Source: an uncultured Alphaproteobacteria bacterium
GTDB lineage: Bacteria > Pseudomonadota > Alphaproteobacteria > HIMB59 > GCA-002718135
Reading direction: 5' to 3'
NCBI GenBank assembly: GCA_902612805.1
Contig: CACMEY010000003.1
Span: 1-64,000, forward strand
DNA length: 64,000 nucleotides
Of the stretch, positions 27,026 to 36,776 are shown in pieces; positions within the stretch are counted from its first letter, which is position 1, and each line of letters opens with the position of its first letter. Made by a program: the position numbers and the translations under genes. The notes beneath the pieces are model-generated. The model ran no database searches, was not told where the DNA came from, and worked only from the letters and a program-made list of their open reading frames with translations.

Positions 27026-27679
27026 ATGAATAAAAAAATTACTTATGCTATCTTTCAAAATAGAAACACGGGTAAGAAACTTGTATATTATCCAGTAGCG
27101 AAAAATGCAAATTCATCTGCAAAATTATTTTTTTTAAAACATTTAAAAATAGATAAAAATTATTATTTTCTTTCTGACAAGGTTCCAGAATATAAAATTA
27201 ATCAAGACTTTAAATATAGAAACTTAGATAAAAAATATAATTTAGTCAACTTTCTTCCTAGCTATACTCCATTTCAAAAAATGGATGTTGATGAAAAATG
27301 CTGTATAATCAGGGATCCATTAAAGAGATTTATATCCGCTTATAAGAACAGAGTTTTATTTCATAAGGATGTTGGTTTCCAAAATTTAAACATAAATGAA
27401 ATAATAGAGAAAATGGAAAATAATTTATTTGATAACAGACACTTTCTTCCTCAAACTTATTGGTTAGGTAATAATTTAAAATATTTTACAATAGTTTCAA
27501 ATATTTCAAATATTGAAATTTTTATAAATGGTGTAAACAACTTTTTTCAGAACAAAGTTGAATTTCCTAGGATCCAAACAGGTGGTACTGTTGAAAATAT
27601 TGAATTAAATAATAGTCAAATAACTAAATTAAAAAAAATTTATTCTTCAGATTATGATTTAATAGGAGATTTATTATAA
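27026..27679 (+). CDS. Sulfotransferase family protein (type 2)
   Basis: A 217-residue protein with PAPS-binding features. The 5'-phosphosulfate loop is degenerate (YYPVAKNANSSAKLFF, about 21-36, in place of PKxGxT). The 3'-phosphate motif CCIIRDPLKRFISAYKNR is at 92-109. It may sulfate a carbohydrate. It sits 10 bp after tsaD and before a GSCFA gene, interrupting a run of housekeeping genes. Confidence 0.65.
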   Translation: MNKKITYAIFQNRNTGKKLVYYPVAKNANSSAKLFFLKHLKIDKNYYFLSDKVPEYKINQDFKYRNLDKKYNLVNFLPSYTPFQKMDVDEKCCIIRDPLKRFISAYKNRVLFHKDVGFQNLNINEIIEKMENNLFDNRHFLPQTYWLGNNLKYFTIVSNISNIEIFINGVNNFFQNKVEFPRIQTGGTVENIELNNSQITKLKKIYSSDYDLIGDLL

Positions 27680-27709
27680 TTTATGTTCTAAATTATTTAC
27701 AAAATATAT

Positions 27710-28639
27710 ATGAAAAACGAAAGATTAGAAAATTTTAGAGTCAAGACCGCAAATGATGAACAGACATTTGGTGGACATTGGTTCAGAGGTAGGAATTGTA
27801 ACTTTATTCCTTCCAAAAAAAATTTTAAGCAAAATAACTTTATTTCTGAATACATTCTAAAAGGATATTCTCCACAAAAACCATTTATTGATAAGAATAA
27901 AAAAATTATTGCCTTTGGAAGTTGCTTTGCATCTAGTGTTTCAGAATACTTATCGATTAAAAATTATTCAGTTTTTAATAAAAAATATGGTCTTAATTCA
28001 CATATAATTAGATATGGTGAAGGCATGGCTAATACTTTTACTGTGTTAGAGCAATTATTATGGGCTTTTGAAAATAAAGATATAGAGAAAAATACTTGGT
28101 ATTATTCACCAGACAATTTTGCAAGAAAAGATAGTGAGATAAGAGAAGAGACTTTGAAATTATTAAATCAAATAGATATTTTTATAATAACCGTAGGTCT
28201 TTCTGAGGTTTGGTATAATAAAGAAAATAATCAGGTGTTTTGGAAGGCTATACCTACTTCAGAATTTGATGAAAAAAAACATGGTTTTAAGTTATCTACT
28301 GTAGATGAAAATACAAGAAATCTAGATGATATTTGTCAAATAATTAGAAAAAATCTTCCATCAGCAAAAATTATTTTTACTTTATCCCCAATACCTTTAA
28401 TGGCAACATTTAGAAATCAGTCTTGTATTACAGCTAACTCTGTATCAAAATCGATTCTAAGGGTAGCTCTTGATAATGTTTTAACAAAATATAAGGAAGA
28501 TAATCAGATTTACTATTTTCCCTCTTATGAAATTACTAAAGATTATTTAGTAGATCCATTTAAAGATGATAACAGGCATATGAAAGATGAAAATGTATCT
28601 TTTATAATGAAAGTCTTTGAGAAAAATTATTGCTTATAA
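27710..28639 (+). CDS. GSCFA domain protein
   Basis: A 309-residue protein with the defining GSCFASS motif (70-76) after FGGHWFRGRNCNF. It also has the later TVGLSEVWY segment and a C-terminal FKDDNRHM Asp/His region, giving an SGNH-hydrolase-like fold with Ser71 as candidate nucleophile. The substrate is unknown; family members occur near surface glycan or sulfotransferase genes, as here. It is probably co-transcribed with the preceding sulfotransferase. Confidence 0.8.
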   Translation: MKNERLENFRVKTANDEQTFGGHWFRGRNCNFIPSKKNFKQNNFISEYILKGYSPQKPFIDKNKKIIAFGSCFASSVSEYLSIKNYSVFNKKYGLNSHIIRYGEGMANTFTVLEQLLWAFENKDIEKNTWYYSPDNFARKDSEIREETLKLLNQIDIFIITVGLSEVWYNKENNQVFWKAIPTSEFDEKKHGFKLSTVDENTRNLDDICQIIRKNLPSAKIIFTLSPIPLMATFRNQSCITANSVSKSILRVALDNVLTKYKEDNQIYYFPSYEITKDYLVDPFKDDNRHMKDENVSFIMKVFEKNYCL

Positions 28640-28650
28640 AATAAATTTAA

Positions 28651-29061
28651 ATGAATATTAAATACTGGCTTTTAAAATCTGAACCAAATGCCTGGTCCTG
28701 GGAAAATCAAGTTAAAGAAGGAGCATCAATGTGGGATGGGGTAAGAAATTATCAGGCAAGAAACAATTTAAAAAAAATGAAAAAAAATGATTTATGTTTT
28801 TTTTATCATTCAGTTACAGAAAGAAGTATTGTTGGTATTGTTAAAGTTGTAAAAGAACATTATCCAGATCCAACTGATAAAACAGACCGTTTTGTTGTTG
28901 TTGACGTTAAAGCAACGAAAAAATTGAATAACCCTGTCTCACTTGATCAGATAAAAGAAAACAATAAGTTAAAAGATATAGCACTTGTAAAACAAAATAG
29001 ACTTTCAGTAATGCCATTAAAAAAAGCTGAATGGGATATCATAATAAAAATGTCAAATTAA
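28651..29061 (+). CDS. EVE domain protein
   Basis: A 136-residue protein with the EVE (PUA-like) signatures YWLLKSEPNAWSW and MWDGVRNYQARNNL (about 27-40), then FFYHS. EVE domains bind modified bases in DNA or RNA, and stand-alone copies are common in alphaproteobacteria. It lies between the GSCFA gene and acs. Confidence 0.92.
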   Translation: MNIKYWLLKSEPNAWSWENQVKEGASMWDGVRNYQARNNLKKMKKNDLCFFYHSVTERSIVGIVKVVKEHYPDPTDKTDRFVVVDVKATKKLNNPVSLDQIKENNKLKDIALVKQNRLSVMPLKKAEWDIIIKMSN

Positions 29062-29118
29062 CTTAAAATAAAATAATTACTTGTTGATATTATAATAAAT
29101 TAGAATTACTCTCTCTAT

Positions 29119-31041
29119 ATGGAAATTAAAAAAGATTGGCTTAATAATGCAAAGGTTAATGAAGAAAGCTATTCTTCAATGTATAATCAGTCTCTTAAAA
29201 ATAATGATGAATTTTGGGCTGAACATGCAAATAGAATTGAATGGGTTAAAAAATTTACAAAAATCAAAGATATAAAATATTCTAAAGACGATGTAAGTAT
29301 TAAGTGGTTTGAGGATGGTAATCTTAATGTATCTTATAATTGTATAGATAGGCATGCTAAAAATCATCCTGATAAAATTGCAATAATTTGGGAAGGGGAT
29401 GACCCAAATGAAACAAAGGAAATAACATATAAAGACCTATTAACAAATGTATCAAAAGCAGCAAACGTACTAAAAAAAATTGGTGTAAAAAAAGGTGATC
29501 GAGTAACGATATACCTAACAATGATACCTGAGTTAGCTTACATTATGTTAGCTTGTGCAAGAATTGGAGCAGTTCACTCAATTATATTTGGAGGTTTTTC
29601 TGCAGAGTCGATAGCGGGTAGAATAAAAGATTGTAAATCAGAATATGTAATAACAGCAGATGAAGGAGTTAGAGGTGGAAAAACTATTCCTTTGAAATTA
29701 ACAACGGATAAAGCACTAGAATCATGTCCTAATGTAAAAAAATGTTTAGTTGTTAAAAGGACAAATAAGGAAATAGATCTGAAAAAAGATAGAGATATAT
29801 TTTATGATGATATTTTAAAAGATGTTGATAGTTTTTGTGAACCAGAAGTCTTAAATGCTGAAGATCCTTTATTCATTTTATATACCTCAGGGTCAACAGG
29901 CAAACCTAAGGGTGTTATGCATACAACGGGTGGTTATATAGTGTACGCTTCAATGACACATGAATATATCTTTAATTACAATGATGCAGATATATACTGG
30001 TGTACTGCAGACATAGGTTGGATTACTGGCCACAGTTATATAATTTATGGACCACTTGCTAATGGAGCCACAACTTTGATGTTTGAAGGCGTTCCTAATT
30101 ATCCAGACTTCTCAAGATTTTGGGAAATAGTTGACAAACATAAAGTTAATATTTTTTATACTGCTCCTACTGCGATAAGAGCGTTAATGAGGGAGGGTGA
30201 TGATTATGTAACAAAAACTAGCAGGTCATCACTAAAACTTTTGGGAACAGTTGGTGAGCCTATTAATCCAGAAGCATGGAAATGGTACTTTGAAGTACCA
30301 GGTAATTCAAAATGCCCAATTGTAGACACATGGTGGCAAACTGAGACAGGCGGAATACTAATATCGCCTCAGACTGGTGCAATAAAATTAAAACCAGGTT
30401 CTGCATCAAAACCTTTTTATGGAATTGAACCATGTATTGTTGATAAAGATGGAAATGAATTAGAAGGCGAATGTGAAGGAATGTTATGTATGAAGCGTTC
30501 ATGGCCTGGCCAAATGCGAACTGTTTATGGTGATCATAAAAGATTTATTGATACTTATTTTTCACAATTTGATGGAAAATATTTTACTGGGGATGGGTGT
30601 AAGAGAGATAAAGATGGATATTATTGGATTACAGGAAGAGTAGACGATGTAATAATTGTATCTGGACATAATTTAGGAACTGCTGAAATAGAAAGTGCAT
30701 TTGTATCACATAAAAATGTCTCTGAAGCAGCTGTTGTTGGCTATCCTCATGATATAAAAGGTAATGGTTTATATTGTTATGTTTCACTAAAAGTTGGTGT
30801 AGAAACATCAGAAGAGTTAATTTTGGATTTGAAACAAACAATAAGGGAAAAAATTGGGCCTATCGCCACTCCTGATTTTATACATATTACAGCAGGATTA
30901 CCAAAAACTAGATCAGGAAAAATTATGAGAAGGATATTAAGAAAAATAGCTTCAAATGATTTTGAGAACTTAGGAGACACCTCAACCTTAGCAGATCCGT
31001 CTGTTGTAGATAATTTGATAGAAAATAGAAAAAATAAATAA
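29119..31041 (+). CDS. acs: Acetyl-CoA synthetase Acs
   Basis: A 640-residue AMP-forming ligase that activates acetate. The adenylation core is [15 protein letters not shown] (about 254-268), followed by [10 protein letters not shown]. The acetylation-regulated lysine sits in [15 protein letters not shown] near the C-terminus. The length is typical. It is convergent with tdk across a 2-bp gap, with no terminator. Confidence 0.97.
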   Translation: MEIKKDWLNNAKVNEESYSSMYNQSLKNNDEFWAEHANRIEWVKKFTKIKDIKYSKDDVSIKWFEDGNLNVSYNCIDRHAKNHPDKIAIIWEGDDPNETKEITYKDLLTNVSKAANVLKKIGVKKGDRVTIYLTMIPELAYIMLACARIGAVHSIIFGGFSAESIAGRIKDCKSEYVITADEGVRGGKTIPLKLTTDKALESCPNVKKCLVVKRTNKEIDLKKDRDIFYDDILKDVDSFCEPEVLNAEDPLFILYTSGSTGKPKGVMHTTGGYIVYASMTHEYIFNYNDADIYWCTADIGWITGHSYIIYGPLANGATTLMFEGVPNYPDFSRFWEIVDKHKVNIFYTAPTAIRALMREGDDYVTKTSRSSLKLLGTVGEPINPEAWKWYFEVPGNSKCPIVDTWWQTETGGILISPQTGAIKLKPGSASKPFYGIEPCIVDKDGNELEGECEGMLCMKRSWPGQMRTVYGDHKRFIDTYFSQFDGKYFTGDGCKRDKDGYYWITGRVDDVIIVSGHNLGTAEIESAFVSHKNVSEAAVVGYPHDIKGNGLYCYVSLKVGVETSEELILDLKQTIREKIGPIATPDFIHITAGLPKTRSGKIMRRILRKIASNDFENLGDTSTLADPSVVDNLIENRKNK

Positions 31042-31043
31042 AT

Positions 31044-31595
31044 TTACCTTGGCTCCCAGTGTTTTAAACATCTAGGTTCATAAATATTTGCCGCACCAAC
31101 TTGGGTTCTTTCACCGCCCTCTGTTTTTCTATAAGTTTTTGTAGCCTCAACTCCGCATACATTACAAAACCCATAAATTTTAACTATTTTATCTGATAAG
31201 CCTAAAAGCATTGAAGATGTTTCCCAAGGCTTTCCTCTTGAGTCTTGATCGAGACCAGCACAAACTACGTCTATACCTTTACTTAAGATAACCTCTACAT
31301 TGTTAAGTGTATCGTTTGTATTCATAAATTGAATTTCATCTAGAAAAACCATATCAACTATATTTTTTTCGAAAGAAAATTTGTTATGTGCTTCATCCCA
31401 ATGATTCATAGCAAAACATTCATGACTTAAATCATTATGAGTAATAATTTTCTCATTAGAGTATCTATTATCTATGCTAGGTTTAATAACTATGATTTTT
31501 TTATTTTGATGCTTAGCCCAAAGAATTCTTTTTAGTAGTTCGCTTGTTTTGCCAGCAAACATTGCTCCCACTATAGTTTCAAGATTACCTCGCAT
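31044..31595 (-). CDS. tdk: Thymidine kinase Tdk
   Basis: A 183-residue type II thymidine kinase for salvage. The P-loop GAMFAGKTSE is at 10-19 and the catalytic Glu lies in VFLDEIQFM. The zinc-binding lasso domain has CNVC and a later CLKH, matching the Cys3His pattern of E. coli Tdk. Confidence 0.95.
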   Translation of the reverse strand: MRGNLETIVGAMFAGKTSELLKRILWAKHQNKKIIVIKPSIDNRYSNEKIITHNDLSHECFAMNHWDEAHNKFSFEKNIVDMVFLDEIQFMNTNDTLNNVEVILSKGIDVVCAGLDQDSRGKPWETSSMLLGLSDKIVKIYGFCNVCGVEATKTYRKTEGGERTQVGAANIYEPRCLKHWEPR

Positions 31596-31637
31596 AAGTC
31601 AGTATATTTTATTTATAATAAATATTATATAATTAAT

Positions 31638-32933
31638 TTGAAAAATAATAGATTATTTTCAAATATGATTAAAGGTGAGAAAATTAGATTTGATATACAT
31701 AATATTTTGTATTCAATTTACAGGTTTAACAAAACTTTAAATAGCATAAGCATAAAAAAAATAATTAATAATCACAATAAAGAAGATATTTCCTTCTTAC
31801 ATCATGTAACTCTAAATTCCATGCGTTTCCATCTACATTCTTCAAAAATAATTAGCAAATATATAAGAAAAAAAATAAGAGATAGAGAAAAAATATTGTT
31901 AATCAGTGCAATAACTCAAATTGTATTCTTAGATTTTAAAGACTATGCTGTAATTAATTGTTCAGTAGAAATTGCAAAAAAATTAAATATATATCACGGT
32001 TTGGTAAATGCAGTTTTAAAAAAAATATCAAAAAACAAAAAGGAATTAAAGAGAGTTAATATAAAATTTGATGATTTGCCTAAATGGTTTAAAAATAAAA
32101 CAAATTCATTAACAGATAATGAAAAAAAAATTTTTTTAAAAAATTTTAACAAAGAACCTAGTTTACACATAGTTTTTAAAAGTGAAGAAAAATTAAAAGA
32201 GTTTGAAGAAGATTTAATTGAAACGTCTGAAACATCAGGATTTTTAAAGAATAAAAAAGATATAAAAAGGATAGAATCATTTAAAAAAGGAAATTGGTGG
32301 GTACAAGATTTTTCGTCATTTTTTCCAATATTTTCTTTACAAATCAAAAAGGGAAGTATGAAATTTTTAGATGCTTGTGCAGCTCCAGGAGGTAAAGCAT
32401 TTCAAATATTGTCTAATAATAATCAAATTATTTTAAATGATAAGAGCAAAAAAAGATTAAAGATCCTAGAAGAAAATTTAGATCGTTTAAATTTTGGTCC
32501 AAAAGTATTAAATCAAGATTTTTTGAAATTTAGTAATAAAAAGAAATATGATTTTATAATAATTGATGCTCCTTGTTCTTCAATAGGAACAATAAGAAAA
32601 AACCCAGAAATTTTTTTTAAAAATAAAGGTCCAAGTTTTAAAAATTTAGAAATAATTCAGGAAGATTTACTAAAAAAAGCATCAGTTTTGTTAAATAATA
32701 AAGGTTATATACTTTATATGACTTGTTCTTTTTTAAAGGTTGAAACCATTGATCAAATCAATAAGTTTTTAAAAAAAAATAGTGACTTTGAATTATTTAA
32801 TTTTAAAATAAATAAAAAATTTATTGAATATTCAAAGTTTATAAAAGAAGGCTTAGTGATTACTATTCCAGATAAAATATCAGAATATCATATTGACGGA
32901 TATTTTGCTGCTTGCTTAAAAAAAATTAAATGA
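31638..32933 (+). CDS. rsmB: 16S rRNA m5C967 methyltransferase RsmB
   Basis: The 431-residue protein has an N-terminal NusB-like helical domain (about 12-140) and a C-terminal SAM methyltransferase. SAM motif I is LDACAAPGGKAF and motif IV is IIDAPCSSIGTIRKNPE (catalytic/release cysteines with TCSF in motif VI). The start is TTG at 31638; an ATG nine codons later (31665) is an alternative. It overlaps the next gene by ATGA, the usual rsmB-heparinase-purH order. Confidence 0.9.
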   Translation: MKNNRLFSNMIKGEKIRFDIHNILYSIYRFNKTLNSISIKKIINNHNKEDISFLHHVTLNSMRFHLHSSKIISKYIRKKIRDREKILLISAITQIVFLDFKDYAVINCSVEIAKKLNIYHGLVNAVLKKISKNKKELKRVNIKFDDLPKWFKNKTNSLTDNEKKIFLKNFNKEPSLHIVFKSEEKLKEFEEDLIETSETSGFLKNKKDIKRIESFKKGNWWVQDFSSFFPIFSLQIKKGSMKFLDACAAPGGKAFQILSNNNQIILNDKSKKRLKILEENLDRLNFGPKVLNQDFLKFSNKKKYDFIIIDAPCSSIGTIRKNPEIFFKNKGPSFKNLEIIQEDLLKKASVLLNNKGYILYMTCSFLKVETIDQINKFLKKNSDFELFNFKINKKFIEYSKFIKEGLVITIPDKISEYHIDGYFAACLKKIK

Positions 32934-34462
32934 TTTTATTTTTAAGAAAATTTTTTTTTATATTTATAACATTCAACTTTAAATCAAAAAAAAATGTAGC
33001 ATTTGATAACTTAAATTTCAAAAAAATCGACTTTACAAATAATCAACAAGTAAAATCTTATATCTTTAAAAAAAATTTTTATAAAAACAAAAATAAAAAT
33101 ATACACAGTTTTGATTTCTTAAATTTTTCTAAGAAATTAGGAGGCAAGCTAGGTATTAAGTTATCAAAAGAGTCTATATTTGGATGGTACAAAATTAATA
33201 AAAATAAAATTAACTTTCCGTGGACAGAAGATTTATGTTCAAGAAGATTAATTAACCTATTATACAACTATGAATTCATAAATTCATCATCATCGATAAG
33301 TGATAAAAAAAAATTAGACTCAATAATTTTTTTTCATATGCAAAGGGTTTTATTTGATTACAAAACCAAAAATAGTAATGATATTACGTCTTTTGATCTT
33401 TTAGCATTTTTACTCAGCTCATTAGCATTAAGACAAATTAATCAAAACAAAATAAATTTTGTTAAATTTATACTTGAATCACAAATTGATAAATTTGGAA
33501 TGCATAAAAGTTATAATATTTTAGAACATTCTAAATTTATTAATAATCAAAATGAAATTAGAAATATTTTTCTTTTTTTTAATGTTAAAAATATTGATAA
33601 TTTTGATAATTTGATTTTAAAAACAACTTCAATTTTAAATCAGTACTTCCACGACGATGGTAGTTTCCCTCTTTTTAATGGTACAAATAATATCTATACA
33701 AAAATAATAAATGAAACATTGAATAAAGACACTTATTTAAAAAAAAGAAATTTTACAAATATTGATAATGGTATTGCATTTTATTCTGATAGAAATAAAA
33801 GAGTTTTTTTTGATGTAGTTCAACCCAGAAAAAATAGAATAAGCTCTAATTTAAGTGCTGGCACTCTAGCTTTCGAACTTAGTGGTTATGGAGAAAAAAT
33901 TATCACCAATTGTGGTGCTTCTGAAAACTTTGGTAAAAATCCAGAGTATCTAAGGTATAGTGCTGCGCATAGCACAATTATATTACAAAATACAAATATT
34001 AGTGAAATTAAAGAAGGCAATCCGCATATAAAATTTCCACAGTTAGTAAGTTTTAGAAATGAATCTTATGATGAAGAGGAAATCTTTGAAGGATCACATA
34101 ATGGATATCTTAAAAAATTTAATAAAATTATTAAAAGAAAATTAATTTTCAATAAAAGCAATTCTAAATTAAAAGGTGAAGATAGCATAATTTCATTTAA
34201 AGATAATAACCATAGATTAATTTATCATATAAGATTTCATCTAGCTGACGAAATGACTTATAATTTTACAAATAATAAAAAAAATATAATTTTAAGAACA
34301 AGATTAAACAATATTTGGTTATTTAAAAGTGATATGGAATTAATCATAGAGGATAGTATCTTTGTTGATAATAATATTACAAAACCAACAAAGCAAATAG
34401 TAATAAAGGGTATAATGTCTGAAAAAAAAATAGTGAAAAAATGGTCTATAGAAAAAATTTAA
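32930..34462 (+). CDS. Heparinase II/III-like protein
   Basis: A 510-residue protein of the heparinase II/III family: an alpha-helical N-terminal half (WPWTEDLCSRRLINL-like segment) and a C-terminal beta-sheet domain with RYSAAHSTIILQNTN. No signal peptide is obvious. The gene is conserved between rsmB and purH in alphaproteobacteria, where its substrate is not settled. Its end overlaps the start of the purH N-terminal gene by 22 bp. Confidence 0.8.
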   Translation: MILFLRKFFFIFITFNFKSKKNVAFDNLNFKKIDFTNNQQVKSYIFKKNFYKNKNKNIHSFDFLNFSKKLGGKLGIKLSKESIFGWYKINKNKINFPWTEDLCSRRLINLLYNYEFINSSSSISDKKKLDSIIFFHMQRVLFDYKTKNSNDITSFDLLAFLLSSLALRQINQNKINFVKFILESQIDKFGMHKSYNILEHSKFINNQNEIRNIFLFFNVKNIDNFDNLILKTTSILNQYFHDDGSFPLFNGTNNIYTKIINETLNKDTYLKKRNFTNIDNGIAFYSDRNKRVFFDVVQPRKNRISSNLSAGTLAFELSGYGEKIITNCGASENFGKNPEYLRYSAAHSTIILQNTNISEIKEGNPHIKFPQLVSFRNESYDEEEIFEGSHNGYLKKFNKIIKRKLIFNKSNSKLKGEDSIISFKDNNHRLIYHIRFHLADEMTYNFTNNKKNIILRTRLNNIWLFKSDMELIIEDSIFVDNNITKPTKQIVIKGIMSEKKIVKKWSIEKI

Positions 34463-35046
34463 AAAAAAAATACGCTTTAATTTCAGTATATGACAAAAAA
34501 AATTTAAGTTATCTTTGTAAAAATTTAACTAATCACAATTATAGTTTTATATCGAGTGGTTCTACGGGGAAAAAGATTCGTAGTATTGGATATGAATGTA
34601 TGGACTTGGTAAAGTTTACAAATATTAAAGAGATGTTTGATGGTAGAGTGAAAACATTAAATTCATTAATTTATAGCTCATTACTTTATATACGTGATAA
34701 TGATTTACATAAAAAAGAATTTTTATCATTAAAAATACCAGAAATTGATATTGTCATTGTAAATTTATATCCATTTGAAAAATATTATAAAAAAAATAAA
34801 AATAAAGAAATTATTGAAATGATTGATGTAGGTGGGCCAAGTTTATTGAGAGCTGCAAGTAAAAATTTTAAATACATAACACCAATAATTGATATCAAAG
34901 ATTATGAAAAACTGATTAAAAATTTGGAAAAATTTCAAGGCAAAACAGATATAAGTTTTAGGAAAAAAATGGCTGGTAAAGTTTTTAAAAAGGTAAGTGA
35001 TTATGATAAGTTAATATTTAAATGGTTTAATGAACAGAAAATATAA
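34441..35046 (+). CDS. purH: PurH N-terminal domain: IMP cyclohydrolase
   Basis: A 201-residue stand-alone methylglyoxal-synthase-like domain that closes FAICAR to IMP. Motifs are YALISVYDKKNL, FISSGSTGKKIR, GRVKTLNS and the DIVIVNLYPFE / IDVGGPSLLRAASKN pair. In nearly all bacteria this is fused to the transformylase. Here the frame ends with TAA at 35046, just after the domain, and the transformylase starts at 35030 in another frame. Both parts are intact, so the enzyme may work as two polypeptides or through frameshifting. Confidence 0.85.
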   Translation: MVYRKNLKKKYALISVYDKKNLSYLCKNLTNHNYSFISSGSTGKKIRSIGYECMDLVKFTNIKEMFDGRVKTLNSLIYSSLLYIRDNDLHKKEFLSLKIPEIDIVIVNLYPFEKYYKKNKNKEIIEMIDVGGPSLLRAASKNFKYITPIIDIKDYEKLIKNLEKFQGKTDISFRKKMAGKVFKKVSDYDKLIFKWFNEQKI

Positions 35047-35947
35047 TAAAATTAAATTAAGATATGGAGAAAATCCAAATCAGGATGCTTACTTAATTAA
35101 AAACTCAAAAAAATCAGTTTTTGATTACCAAATAAGTGGAAAAAAAATAAGTTACAACAACTTAATTGATATAGATAGTGGCTTAAGATGTTTGCAGGAA
35201 TTTAAAGAACCTACTTCAATAATTATAAAACACACTAATCCTTGTGGTGTTGCATCAGCTAAAAAAATTGAAACTGCTTTTGTTAAATCTTATCAAAGTG
35301 ATCCTAAAAGTGCATTTGGTGGTATAATATTTCTTAATAAAAGGGTTGATTTACTTTTAGCAAAAAAAATTTTTAAAAATTTTTTTGAGATGATTGTAGC
35401 GCCAAATTTTGACAGAGATGCAGTAAGACTTTTAAGTCAAAAGAAAAGCCTAATTTTGATAAAAACACCAAGTATCAAAAAACAAATGATAGAATATAAA
35501 TCTACACTTTTTGGTGAGTTATACCAAACAAAAGACTTAACACCTATTAATAAAAAATTTCTTCACTTAAAATCAAATTTGAAAACATCACCAAGTATGA
35601 TGGAAGATTTAATTTTTTCATTAAAAGTAGTAAAACATTTAAAATCTAATGCTGTTGTTTTATCAAGAAATAATCAAACTATTGGTCTTGGCAGTGGACA
35701 AACAAATAGAGTTGATGCTTTAAATTTTGCAATAAAAAATAAAAATTTATATTTTAAAAATAAAAAATTTGTATGTGCTTCTGACGGTTTTTTTCCATTT
35801 ACCGATAGCATAGATATTCTAAATAAAAATGGTTGTCGTGTCATTGCACAGCCAAGTGGTTCAATTAATGATAATAAAATTATTTCATTCTCTATTAAAA
35901 ATAAAATTTCATTATACTTTGTCAAAAATAGGTTATTTAAACATTGA
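35030..35947 (+). CDS. purH: PurH C-terminal domain: AICAR transformylase
   Basis: A 305-residue protein beginning just before LRYGENPNQDAY. It has the catalytic IIKHTNPCGVASA (Lys-His pair), SAFGGIIFLN and the family C-terminus ending in FKH. It formylates AICAR with 10-formyl-THF. Its ATG lies 17 bp inside the cyclohydrolase gene. Removing one A from the AAAA run at about 35038-35041 would join both frames into a normal bifunctional protein of about 500 residues. Confidence 0.85.
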   Translation: MNRKYNKIKLRYGENPNQDAYLIKNSKKSVFDYQISGKKISYNNLIDIDSGLRCLQEFKEPTSIIIKHTNPCGVASAKKIETAFVKSYQSDPKSAFGGIIFLNKRVDLLLAKKIFKNFFEMIVAPNFDRDAVRLLSQKKSLILIKTPSIKKQMIEYKSTLFGELYQTKDLTPINKKFLHLKSNLKTSPSMMEDLIFSLKVVKHLKSNAVVLSRNNQTIGLGSGQTNRVDALNFAIKNKNLYFKNKKFVCASDGFFPFTDSIDILNKNGCRVIAQPSGSINDNKIISFSIKNKISLYFVKNRLFKH

Positions 35948-36099
35948 ATTATAAATCAAAAATTCCAAAATATGTTATGGATATTATAAAAGAAAATCCA
36001 AAAATTACTTCAGGTAGAAAAAATTTTACTAAACACCACTCTAGAATTATTGAAACTATAAAGCTTACAAAAAAATATTTTAAAATTAATCGAAAATAA
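35944..36099 (+). CDS. Small basic hypothetical protein
   Basis: A possible 51-codon gene starting with TTG overlapping the purH stop (ATG at 35977 is an alternative). The product is very basic (MNYKSKIPKYVMDIIKENPK ...) and ends KYFKINRK; it matches no family I recognise. In favour: it exactly follows purH with a 4-bp overlap, and its frame stays open over most of the gap. Against: short, no Shine-Dalgarno sequence, and low complexity in an AT-rich genome. Confidence 0.35.
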   Translation: MNYKSKIPKYVMDIIKENPKITSGRKNFTKHHSRIIETIKLTKKYFKINRK

Positions 36100-36164
36100 C
36101 TATTAATTACATTTGTTTTTTTTGATTTGTTTACTGTAAGAATAAATTACTATAAGATATATAC

Positions 36165-36764
36165 ATGACTAAGCCTAATTTACTTTTTCCAACACCTGTT
36201 TGGACTATACAGCTTGATAATTATAAAGTTATAAACGAAGAGATGTATAATTTTATTAAATCTGAACAAACTGAAGACAAAGTTGGTATCAGCAAAAGTA
36301 ATGTCAAGGGTTGGCACTCAAAAGATTTTGAGCTTGAGGAAGATAAACCTCAAAAATTTATTTCTTTTATCCTACCTGCAATAGAACAGGTAATGCAAGA
36401 TATGAATTGGGAAAAAGAAAAACAGGTTGTTAAAATAAATAATATGTGGGCAATTATAAATACTGGCGGAGCGGCCAACCTTAGGCATCAGCATGGAAAT
36501 AGTACCATTAGTGGTGCATACTATGTAAGAGCGCCAGAAAATTGTGGGGATATTGTTTTTTATGATCCTAGACCTGCTCCAGTATATTCACATCCAAATA
36601 TAAAGGCACCAAATTTTTTAAATGCACAAATAAATGCAATTAGTCCAAAGGAAGGGGCTTTAGTATTATTTCCTAGTTTTTTAGATCATTCAGTTAATGA
36701 AAATGAATCTAAAGAAGAGCGAATAGTTATCAGCTTCAATATTAGATTGAGTATGAAGTCTTAG
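36165..36764 (+). CDS. Putative 2OG-Fe(II) oxygenase (TIGR02466 type), copy 1
   Basis: A 199-residue protein starting with the family opening LLFPTPVWTIQL. The jelly-roll core has LRHQHGNSTISGAYYV (His108, His110) and a distal LFPSFLDHSVNEN (His175) followed by an Arg suitable for 2-oxoglutarate binding (ERIVISFNI). Such proteins are frequent in marine alphaproteobacteria and their phages; the substrate is unknown. It is convergent with a second member of the family. Confidence 0.75.
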   Translation: MTKPNLLFPTPVWTIQLDNYKVINEEMYNFIKSEQTEDKVGISKSNVKGWHSKDFELEEDKPQKFISFILPAIEQVMQDMNWEKEKQVVKINNMWAIINTGGAANLRHQHGNSTISGAYYVRAPENCGDIVFYDPRPAPVYSHPNIKAPNFLNAQINAISPKEGALVLFPSFLDHSVNENESKEERIVISFNIRLSMKS

Positions 36765-36776
36765 TTTGAAAATATT

